Shown: positions 33,065-40,803 of the stretch, piece by piece
How positions within the stretch are numbered: position 1 is the first letter of the stretch
How the letters are laid out: each line of letters starts with the position of its first letter
From: 2-02-FULL-55-14 sp964581115
Lineage (GTDB): Bacteria > Bacteroidota > Ignavibacteria > UBA10030
Direction of reading: 5' to 3'
Assembly (NCBI GenBank): GCA_964581115.1
Contig: CAZOMY010000006.1
Span: forward strand, 1-64,000
DNA length: 64,000 nt
Program-made: the position numbers and the translations under genes
Notes under the pieces: model-generated
Database searches by the model: none
What the model was told of the DNA's origin: nothing
Seen by the model: only the letters and a program-made list of their open reading frames with translations

Positions 33065-34987
33065 TCAGGCACCACCTTCGAACAGTCTCCTCACGATCGT
33101 CCGATTCTGGTGATTGCACACGTCCTTCCCCTCGGGCGTGAACAAGAAGTCCATCCGGTTCTTGTAGAACTCCGTGATGCGTCCGCGCACCATCTTGAGC
33201 GTGCTGTTCAGCATGCGGTTCTGCTCGGTGAAACCTTCGCCCAGCACAGCAAGAGCGGACGGTAGCCACCGTTCGGGGAACTGGCCGGCGTATCGTCCGC
33301 CGCCCTTGTAGGCCTTGACCTGATCTTCCAGGAGCCGCAGCACCGCGTCTTGCCCTGCCGCCGTTTGCGGGTCCAAGTGCCTGCTCTTCAGCCAGTTGCC
33401 GATGGCTTCTTTGTTGGGCACCACCAGCGCTACCGTGTAGAGCGAGTGGTCGTTGTACAGCATCACCTGGTCGATGTACGGCGAGTGCGCCACGATCGTT
33501 TCTTCGATCCCTTCCGGGCTGTACTTCTCGCCGTCCGAGCTGATCATAACGCTCTTTTCACGACCCAGGACGAAGAGGAACCCATCCTCATCCACGTACC
33601 CGATGTCGCCCGTATACAGCCATCCATCTTTCAACACTTCCTTCGTCGCCCGATCGTTGTTCCAATATCCCTTCATAACATTCTCACCCTTCACGACGAT
33701 CTGCCCCTTCTGCCCGGTCGGGACGGGCTGGTCCTGTTCGTCCAGAATGCGCAATTCAAGACGCGGCAGGATCTTTCCCGACGAACCGAGCTTGTGCGAA
33801 GCCGGAGTGTTGGCGGAGATGACCGGAGCGGCTTCCGTCAATCCATATCCTTGGTACATCGGCAGCCCGATGGCATAGAAGAAACGTTGGAGCTCGATGT
33901 CGAGCACCGCGGCGCCGCCGATAAAGTAGTCGAGGCGGCCGCCGAAGGCCTGCCGGATCTTCTTGAAAAGGAGGGCGTCGTACATCTTGTACTCCAGCCG
34001 GTCCTTCACCGTGGCCCCCCAGCCCCGATTCCACCCCTCTTTATTATATGCGTAGGCGACGGCCAGCGCCCGGCGGAACAACTTCTCGATCACCGGGCCC
34101 TTCTCGGAGATCCCTTTTTCAATGTTCTTCCGGAAGTTCTTGGCCAGAGCCGGTACGCTGAGCAGGAATGTCGGCCGGGTTTCTTTGATGTTCACCGGAA
34201 TGTTGCGAAGCGTTTCCATCGGCGTCTTTCCCACCTGTACGGAAGACATGCTGGCGCCGATACTCATGAGCAGATAGACACCCGCGGTGTGCGCAAACGA
34301 GTGGTCCCACGGCAGGATCAGCAAAGAAGTGTACCACGGCGGCTGCGGCAAATGGTCCGAGCATTGCTTGACGTTGGCCGTGTAGTTCCGGTGCGTCAGC
34401 ATCACCCCCTTCGGGTCGGCGGTGGTGCCCGAGGTGTAGCAGATGGTGGCCACGTCGCTCTCCTGAACCGCCTGCCAGCGACGCTCGAACTCGCTCCGGT
34501 GGCGCTTGAGGAACTCTGTCCCGCGCCTCAGCACCTCGTCCATCGTGATCTCATCAGGATGTGGCTTTTCAGAGGCATCCAATAGGATCGTTTCCTCCAG
34601 GTCGGGAAGGTCGCGCTTGATCGTGTCGAGCTTCCGAGCTTGGTTCCCCGAGACGATCACCATGCGGCAGCCCGAATGGGCCAGGCGGAACTTGATCTCC
34701 GAAGGTTCTTCGATCTTGATCGAGAGCGGCACGTTGATCCCCCCGGCGTACAGGATGCCAAGCTCGGACACGACCCAATCGTTGCGTCCTTCCGAGATGA
34801 GTCCCACACGGTCGCCGGGCTGTATCCCCATACTCATCAATCCTGCAGCAGCGGCATGGACGCGCTCCTGGATTTGGCGGTATGTGAACGGTTGGTACCG
34901 GCCGTCGCGTTTCTCCCACATCAGAACGCTGTCGCCGAACTTCTGAACACCGGTTTCGAGGAGCCAGGGAAGCGTGCGGGGGTTCAT
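33065..34987 (-). CDS. Long-chain fatty acid-CoA ligase (AMP-forming)
   Basis: 640 residues of the adenylate-forming superfamily. The P-loop motif ICYTSGTTADPKGVMLTHRNY lies near residues 181-201. The YQGYGLTEAAPVISAN motif, the hinge TGDIGYVDEDGFLFVLGREK, and a C-terminal Lys in NRMLNSTLKMVRGRI follow. It activates fatty acids to acyl-CoA with ATP. The length and insert pattern resemble the FadD15/FAA-type long-chain ligases of Bacteroidota and actinobacteria. An AGGAATCCCCC stretch precedes ATG 34987. No beta-oxidation genes are nearby. Confidence 0.92.
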   Translation of the reverse strand: MNPRTLPWLLETGVQKFGDSVLMWEKRDGRYQPFTYRQIQERVHAAAAGLMSMGIQPGDRVGLISEGRNDWVVSELGILYAGGINVPLSIKIEEPSEIKFRLAHSGCRMVIVSGNQARKLDTIKRDLPDLEETILLDASEKPHPDEITMDEVLRRGTEFLKRHRSEFERRWQAVQESDVATICYTSGTTADPKGVMLTHRNYTANVKQCSDHLPQPPWYTSLLILPWDHSFAHTAGVYLLMSIGASMSSVQVGKTPMETLRNIPVNIKETRPTFLLSVPALAKNFRKNIEKGISEKGPVIEKLFRRALAVAYAYNKEGWNRGWGATVKDRLEYKMYDALLFKKIRQAFGGRLDYFIGGAAVLDIELQRFFYAIGLPMYQGYGLTEAAPVISANTPASHKLGSSGKILPRLELRILDEQDQPVPTGQKGQIVVKGENVMKGYWNNDRATKEVLKDGWLYTGDIGYVDEDGFLFVLGREKSVMISSDGEKYSPEGIEETIVAHSPYIDQVMLYNDHSLYTVALVVPNKEAIGNWLKSRHLDPQTAAGQDAVLRLLEDQVKAYKGGGRYAGQFPERWLPSALAVLGEGFTEQNRMLNSTLKMVRGRITEFYKNRMDFLFTPEGKDVCNHQNRTIVRRLFEGGA

Positions 34988-35177
34988 GGGGGATTCCTAG
35001 TGTTGATGAACGTGGACGGAGTGTCCTTTCAACTGCCGTGCCACAATGGCGGCACGGAACGACCGGGATTCTGAAGGGTCTTTGTGCTCAGCCGCGGAGC
35101 GATGCATTCATTCTCTGTTCTGAGAGGACGAGTTCCAAGATTCGACAAGACCACGACCAGGATCGGAGATCGTCGGC

Positions 35178-35206
35178 TTGACATTCGGAGAGTACAACCG
35201 TACATA
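35178..35206 (+). promoter_or_regulatory. Candidate promoter of the GH3 gene
   Basis: A perfect TTGACA (35178-35183) is followed after 17 bases by TACATA (35201-35206). Transcription would begin within a few bases of the ATG at 35214, and no Shine-Dalgarno sequence is in place, so the mRNA could be leaderless. Confidence 0.35.
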
Positions 35207-35213
35207 CTCAGCC

Positions 35214-37472
35214 ATGATGAACCTACGACGATGTCTCCTTCGACCGCTGACGATGACTTCGGCGGTCCTGACGCTTGTCAACGCACAGCCGCAAACCGCA
35301 ACGCCGTTCCGTTCGACGCCGGTGATCGAACGGCGCGTTGACTCGCTCCTTTCACTGATGACGCTGGAGGAGAAGCTCGGCCAGCTGAATCAGCGATCGG
35401 CTCGTTGGAATACCGGACCTGGAAGGATGGACGCAGACTCGACCATGCGTGCCTCTCTGCGCCGCGGGGAGATCGGGTCGTTCTTCAACATCACGGGTGC
35501 TGGGGCGACCACGGAGGTTCAGCGGATCGCGGTCGAGGAGACCCGACTTCGCATTCCGCTCATCTTCGGACTTGATGTCATCCACGGCTATCGAACGATC
35601 TTTCCCATACCCTTGGCGGAGGCGGCGACGTTCGATCCCACCCTGATTGAAGAGGCTTCGCGTGTGGCTGCCGTTGAAGCGACGGCGGCGGGCGTGCACT
35701 GGACATTTGCGCCAATGGTTGACATTGCCCGGGATCCGCGATGGGGTCGGATCGCCGAAGGTGCCGGAGAGGATCCCTTTGTGGGCCGTCAGATGGCCGC
35801 CGCCCGCGTTCGCGGATTCCAGGGTCCTTCATTCAACGATCGGACGTCCCTCCTGGCGTGTGCAAAGCATTATGCGGCGTATGGCGGCGCCGAGGGGGGG
35901 CGCGACTACAACACCGTCGATGTTTCCGAGCGAACGCTCCGGGATGTCTATCTACCGCCGTTCAAAGCCGCCGTCGATGCGGGCGCAGGTACGTTGATGG
36001 CTGCGTTCAACGAGATCGGCGGCGTGCCCAGCTCTGCGAATCCGTACCTGCTCCATCAGGTACTCCGGCGCGAGTGGGGGTTTCAAGGATTCGTCGTCAG
36101 CGACTGGACATCGGTGAATGAGCTTGTGTTGCACGGCGCGGTTTCCGATCGCACCGAGGCCGGCATCGCAGCGCTGCGGTCGGGCGTCGACATGGACATG
36201 GAGTCGAAGATCTACGCGGATGAGCTGGTCGCCGCCGGACAGTCGGGGGCGTTGTCCGTCGCCGTCGTCGACGAGGCGGTCCGACGCGTTCTCCGGGTCA
36301 AGTTCGCGAAGGGACTGTTCGAGGATCCATACCGCGGGACCTCCGTTTCCGCTGAACGGGCGGCCATGGTGACCCCTGCTCATCGGGCGCTCGCGCGACG
36401 CGTCGCACAGCGGTCGATCGTGCTGCTGAAGAATGAGCGCGGAACCCTGCCGTTGCGGACCGACCTTCGATCGATCGCGGTGATCGGACCGTTGGCGGCG
36501 AGCACATCCGACCCGCTCGGGTGCTGGGCCGGACTGGGCGACACGACAGACGTGGTCAGTCTGTTGGAAGGGATCAAGCGGACGGTCGGCGGTAGGACCA
36601 AGGTCCGCTACGAACGGGGATGCGAGGTCGAAGACGTATCGACGAAGGGATTTCCAAAGGCGTTGGCTGCCGCGCGGGCGTCGGAGGTGGTCGTGCTGGC
36701 CTTGGGCGAATCGCGCAACATGAGCGGCGAGGCATCGAATCGATCGTCCCTTGACCTGCCGGGCGTTCAGCAACAGCTGTTGGAACAGGTTGTCTCCGTC
36801 GGCAAGCCGGTGGTCCTGGTACTTATGAACGGGCGGCCACTCTCCGTCACCTGGGCGGCGGAACATGTGCCGGCCATCGTCGAAGGTTGGTTTGGCGGCA
36901 TCGAGGCGGGGAACGCGCTGGCCGACGTGCTCTTCGGCGCGGTCAACCCCAGTGGACGCCTGCCGGTATCCGTGCCCCGTTCGGTCGGGCAGGTCCCGTG
37001 CTATTACAATCACAAGAACACGGGCCGCCCGCCATCCCAGGATCATTACACATCCAAGTATCTTGATCTGCCGGCCTCGCCGCTGTATCCGTTCGGATTC
37101 GGATTGTCATACACCTCCTTCCGATACGGAACCGTGGAACTCTCTTCGCCGTCGGTCGGCTGGAATGACACCCTGTGGGTATCGGTGAGCGTGACGAATG
37201 CGGGGACAAGGTCGGGGGAGGAGGTCGTACAGCTGTACATCCGTGATCGGGTGGGAAGCGTCACGCGACCGGTGAAAGAGCTCAAGGGTTTTCTGCGAAT
37301 CAGCCTTGCCCAAGGAGCGACGACGACGGTGCGATTCGCTCTGACGGCGGACGACCTGGCGTTCTGGAATGCCGAGATGCATTTCACGGCCGAGCCGGGT
37401 TGGTTCGACGTGATGGTCGGAGGCAATTCCGTCGACACGCAGAGCGCGGCCTTTGAGCTCCGGCGTCGCTGA
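35214..37472 (+). CDS. Glycoside hydrolase family 3 beta-glucosidase, exported
   Basis: 752 residues with a signal peptide (ending near VNAQP). The N-terminal GH3 domain contains the substrate-binding region and the nucleophile Asp297 in FVVSDWTSV. An alpha/beta sandwich domain (about 385-600) and a C-terminal fibronectin-III-like domain (about 660-750) complete the BglX-like layout. It removes terminal glucose from beta-glucosides in the periplasm. With GH144 and GH94 downstream, sophorose and sophorooligosaccharides are the likely substrates, as for known GH3 enzymes in beta-1,2-glucan clusters. Linkage specificity cannot be read from the sequence. LacI follows 148 bases downstream. Confidence 0.92.
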   Translation: MMNLRRCLLRPLTMTSAVLTLVNAQPQTATPFRSTPVIERRVDSLLSLMTLEEKLGQLNQRSARWNTGPGRMDADSTMRASLRRGEIGSFFNITGAGATTEVQRIAVEETRLRIPLIFGLDVIHGYRTIFPIPLAEAATFDPTLIEEASRVAAVEATAAGVHWTFAPMVDIARDPRWGRIAEGAGEDPFVGRQMAAARVRGFQGPSFNDRTSLLACAKHYAAYGGAEGGRDYNTVDVSERTLRDVYLPPFKAAVDAGAGTLMAAFNEIGGVPSSANPYLLHQVLRREWGFQGFVVSDWTSVNELVLHGAVSDRTEAGIAALRSGVDMDMESKIYADELVAAGQSGALSVAVVDEAVRRVLRVKFAKGLFEDPYRGTSVSAERAAMVTPAHRALARRVAQRSIVLLKNERGTLPLRTDLRSIAVIGPLAASTSDPLGCWAGLGDTTDVVSLLEGIKRTVGGRTKVRYERGCEVEDVSTKGFPKALAAARASEVVVLALGESRNMSGEASNRSSLDLPGVQQQLLEQVVSVGKPVVLVLMNGRPLSVTWAAEHVPAIVEGWFGGIEAGNALADVLFGAVNPSGRLPVSVPRSVGQVPCYYNHKNTGRPPSQDHYTSKYLDLPASPLYPFGFGLSYTSFRYGTVELSSPSVGWNDTLWVSVSVTNAGTRSGEEVVQLYIRDRVGSVTRPVKELKGFLRISLAQGATTTVRFALTADDLAFWNAEMHFTAEPGWFDVMVGGNSVDTQSAAFELRRR

Positions 37473-37531
37473 ATCGGCTCATTGTCCCGGCCTGGCGGGT
37501 AGGCGACCGGTCGGGTGATCGTCGGGGGGGC

Positions 37532-37560
37532 TTGACAAGAACCCCGAAAAGTCCTAATTT
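37532..37560 (+). promoter_or_regulatory. Candidate promoter of the LacI gene
   Basis: TTGACA (37532-37537) and TAATTT (37555-37560) with a 17-base spacer place the start site near 37568. That is directly before the palindrome at 37572-37587, an arrangement suited to autorepression. Confidence 0.45.
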
Positions 37561-37571
37561 GCCGCCGTCAA

Positions 37572-37587
37572 ATGTAAACGTTTACAT
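37572..37587. promoter_or_regulatory. Perfect 16-bp LacI-family operator
   Basis: ATGTAAACGTTTACAT is a perfect palindrome with the central CG step typical of LacI-family operators. It lies 33 bases before the LacI start codon and just after the predicted transcription start. Part of the same sequence (GTAAACGTT) recurs at 442-450. Confidence 0.75.
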
Positions 37588-37620
37588 CACCAACGGTATG
37601 GACCGGCGCAGGGACGGCCG

Positions 37621-38673
37621 ATGCGATCTACGATCAAGGATGTCGCCGAGCAGGCGAAGGTTTCGATCGCCACCGTTTCGCGGGCCTTCAACGAAGAGGG
37701 GAAGGTCCGCGAGGGAACGCGACAGCGCATCCTCGCCGTGGCGCAGAAGCTGAAGTACACGCCCAACGCCGCGGCACGCAATCTCATCATGAACCGGACC
37801 GAGGCGATCGGATTGCTGTTGCCCGACCTCCACGGCGAGTTCTTTTCGGAGATCATTCGCGGCGCCGACGAGGCGGCCCAGGAGCGCCGCCACCATCTGA
37901 TCGTCTCCAGCTCGCACAACGACCGCTCCGAGATCGAGGCGGCCCTCCGCTTCATGCGAGGGCGCGTCGACGGACTCGTGATCATGTCTCCCCAGATCGA
38001 GTCCGACTTGCTTCTGGCGAACCTCTCGAAGTCCCTGCCCGTCGTCCTCCTCAACTGCCGGCTTGAGAACACGGTTTACGACACGATCACGGTCGACGGC
38101 TACGGCGGGTCGCGCGACATGGTCGGATATCTCATTTCGCAAGGCCACCGGCGGATCGCGATCATCAAAGGCGGCGATAACAACTTTGAGGCCCTGGAAC
38201 GTCTCCGCGGATATCGCGCGGCACTCATTGCGGCCGGCATCCGTCCGGAGCGGCAATTGGAACTCTCGGGCGATTTCACCGAGGCTTCCGGCTACGATGC
38301 GGCTCGCCGTCTTCTGGCGATGCACCCGCATCCGACGGCCGTGTTCGCATCCAATGACTCCATGGCCATCGGAGCCATTGGCGCGTTCCACGAACATGGC
38401 ATCCGGATCCCTCAGCAGGTCTCGATGTGCGGGTTCGATGATATTCCGATCGCGAAGTACATCCGCCCGGCCTTGTCAAGCGTCCATGTGCCGATCCACG
38501 ATATGGGTCGCATGGCCGTGAACCGGCTGTTGGACCGGGTCGAAAAAAGGATGCGAAAGCATCCGGCGCACATTCTTGTCCCGACGGGACTCGCCGTTCG
38601 CGCCTCCATCCGCCGGCTGTCGGGATCCGGCGTGCGGGCTTCCACGGTGCGGGCAACGACATCGAAGAAGTAA
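37621..38673 (+). CDS. LacI-family transcriptional regulator
   Basis: 350 residues. An N-terminal helix-turn-helix (STIKDVAEQAKVSIATVSRAFN, residues 3-24) and hinge helix (NAAARNLIM) are followed by a periplasmic-binding-protein-like sensor domain (about 60-335, with VFASNDSMAIGA and CGFDDIPIAKYIRPALSSV). An AGGGA ribosome site fits ATG 37621. It probably represses its own gene through the palindrome upstream. Because it sits between the GH3 gene and the secretion and uptake genes, it probably also controls this polysaccharide locus, in response to a mono- or oligosaccharide. It may or may not control the hexuronate cluster. Confidence 0.93.
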   Translation: MRSTIKDVAEQAKVSIATVSRAFNEEGKVREGTRQRILAVAQKLKYTPNAAARNLIMNRTEAIGLLLPDLHGEFFSEIIRGADEAAQERRHHLIVSSSHNDRSEIEAALRFMRGRVDGLVIMSPQIESDLLLANLSKSLPVVLLNCRLENTVYDTITVDGYGGSRDMVGYLISQGHRRIAIIKGGDNNFEALERLRGYRAALIAAGIRPERQLELSGDFTEASGYDAARRLLAMHPHPTAVFASNDSMAIGAIGAFHEHGIRIPQQVSMCGFDDIPIAKYIRPALSSVHVPIHDMGRMAVNRLLDRVEKRMRKHPAHILVPTGLAVRASIRRLSGSGVRASTVRATTSKK

Positions 38674-38735
38674 TCGCCACGACCATCACGGCAGTATCGT
38701 ACGCATTCACTCACCCCACTCATAGGAGGCATGGT

Positions 38736-40697
38736 ATGAATCTCCGTTCACACCTGACGCTGCTGGTTGTCTTGACGGCTGTGCTGACCGCCGCCGTGCT
38801 GGGCCAGCCGGTCCGGAAAGACGCCGTCTGGGCCCGAACGGTCCCGGCCGGTACGATCACGCTCGACGGCATGTTGAATGAAGCCGCGTGGGCGACGGCC
38901 GAGTCGGTCGAGGTCCGATGGGGCAACGTTCACACGGCGCACGAACCGGGCAGCGGCTATCGGGTCGAGCAAGGTACGTCGACCCCGACCGACCCGACGA
39001 ATGCCATGATCAAGTTCCTCGTGTCGAGCGACAACAAGATGTACGTCGCCGTCTGGGCGAAGGACAGCTCGATCGGCGGCGGATTGTTCAACAAGTTCGA
39101 CGGTCTCCTGATGAACATCCGCGACCGTTCAAAGCCGGACCGCCCCGTTCCGCCGTTTGAGTACTTCTATGGATGGGTGACGGAAGGATGGGCCGACCCG
39201 ACGACGGGCAATGTCGGCGCCTCTCCCGGCTTCTTCGGATGGGCCGGCGGGAAGCGGACCGATTCGACCGGCGGAGTGAAAAACGCCGACATCTGGGATG
39301 CCGTCACCAAGGTCTACGGAGTCTCCAACAGCGACACGCTGGCCAACGGCACGCTGACGAGGGATACCGCGTGGGTCACGGAGCTGATGTTCAACCTCAC
39401 CTTGCGCGGATACGACGTCACGCAGCCGAGCGGAGACATCGTGATGTACAACATCTCCATCTACGACGCCGACTGGCAGTGGCCGCTCGACACGGTCAAG
39501 TTCGCGGGCAATCGTACCTGGCTCCAGGGTCCGTGGGGCAATGGCAACGGGCACAATCACCTCCGCATCTTCGCCCGTCCGACGGTCACGCCGACATCGG
39601 GCGCCGTACCGGCCGTGAACCCGGATTTCGTGATCCCGCAAGCAAGCGCCAATCCGACGATCGACGGCAACCTGAGCGACGCCGTCTGGTCGCAGTTCGG
39701 CTCGGAGCGTACGTTGAAGATCAAGTACGGCGATAACGCGCTGCGGAGTTCATACAAGTACACCATGCCCTATCGCAGCGGACAGTACCAGCCGTCCGTG
39801 TACGGCGCCAAGCCCGACGTGCTGGATCCTGCTGAAGCCGACGTCAAGATGTTCTTCAACGGCGACACGCTCTACATCGGAGTCGACGTGAAGGACAACG
39901 TCGTCCAATACCGGCCGGAGTTTGACCGTCAGGACGGCTTCCGGCTGATGATCAAGGACCGGACAAAGCGTGTCGACGGTGAGTACCACCTTGAAGGCTA
40001 CGAGCTCTACGTTCGGGTCGATACGAGCGCGAAGGGCTATGCGCTCGACGGTTTTGCGGCGGTGCTCGACGCGGATACCTTCTCCACAACCGCGATGCGG
40101 GGAAGCAAGATCCGCCTGGCCCTGAAGTCCGGGACGACGGTCGATACGGTCGCCGCGACGAATGACAATGGCTACTCCATCGAGATGAAGATCAACCTGC
40201 GGGCGCTCGGGTATGCCGCAGGCCGCGGCGACGGCATCGTCTATTTCGGCGCTCTGGTGAACGACGGCGATACCTTCGGCAACACCGGCATTCCGCCGTA
40301 CGGCAATCGTGTCTGGTACGCGCAAGAAGGCTCCTGGCCTGATGGCCCCGCCTTTGCGTACATGAATCCCAGCGCCACGACGGATGTGGCGGAAGGAGGC
40401 ACGGCCGTTCCGGGTGAATTCCGTCTCTACGGCTCGTACCCGAACCCGTTCAACCCTGAAGCAAAGATCGAATTCGCGATTCCAATGCGGTCGAACGTGA
40501 GGGTCAACGTGTATGACCTGCTTGGACGCATGGTTGACAGTCAGACGCTGACGATGTTGTCGGCCGGGCGCCATGCCCATCTGTTCAACGGCGCTTCGTT
40601 GGCTTCGGGTGTCTACTTCTACCAGGTCCAGTTGCTCGACCTGACGACGAACAACGTCCTCGACATGAAGTCGGGACGGATGCTTCTCGTGAAGTGA
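38736..40697 (+). CDS. Secreted protein with two CBM9-like domains and T9SS sorting domain
   Basis: 653 residues. There is a signal peptide (ending near VLGQP), then a first CBM9-like sugar-binding domain (about 25-270, opening with ITLDGMLNEAAWATAESV). A second follows (about 295-550, opening with PTIDGNLSDAVWSQF). The C-terminal type IX sorting domain starts near residue 567 with FRLYGSYPNPFNP and ends GRMLLVK. It should be carried across the outer membrane and attached to the surface, where it could hold polysaccharide for the neighbouring TonB receptor. A GGAGG ribosome site precedes ATG 38736. Confidence 0.85.
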   Translation: MNLRSHLTLLVVLTAVLTAAVLGQPVRKDAVWARTVPAGTITLDGMLNEAAWATAESVEVRWGNVHTAHEPGSGYRVEQGTSTPTDPTNAMIKFLVSSDNKMYVAVWAKDSSIGGGLFNKFDGLLMNIRDRSKPDRPVPPFEYFYGWVTEGWADPTTGNVGASPGFFGWAGGKRTDSTGGVKNADIWDAVTKVYGVSNSDTLANGTLTRDTAWVTELMFNLTLRGYDVTQPSGDIVMYNISIYDADWQWPLDTVKFAGNRTWLQGPWGNGNGHNHLRIFARPTVTPTSGAVPAVNPDFVIPQASANPTIDGNLSDAVWSQFGSERTLKIKYGDNALRSSYKYTMPYRSGQYQPSVYGAKPDVLDPAEADVKMFFNGDTLYIGVDVKDNVVQYRPEFDRQDGFRLMIKDRTKRVDGEYHLEGYELYVRVDTSAKGYALDGFAAVLDADTFSTTAMRGSKIRLALKSGTTVDTVAATNDNGYSIEMKINLRALGYAAGRGDGIVYFGALVNDGDTFGNTGIPPYGNRVWYAQEGSWPDGPAFAYMNPSATTDVAEGGTAVPGEFRLYGSYPNPFNPEAKIEFAIPMRSNVRVNVYDLLGRMVDSQTLTMLSAGRHAHLFNGASLASGVYFYQVQLLDLTTNNVLDMKSGRMLLVK

Positions 40698-40803
40698 TCG
40701 AAGGACCGGGATCCCTCCCGGCCCCGGTCGGAGGGGGCGCCACCACGGCGCTCCCTCCAACGCCGGGGATGCCACGTACCACTCCTCTGCCTCGAGGTGC
40801 CTC

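Noticed and set aside
33350..34585. 411-codon plus-strand open frame
   Set aside because: It is antisense to the acyl-CoA ligase, whose motifs are intact.
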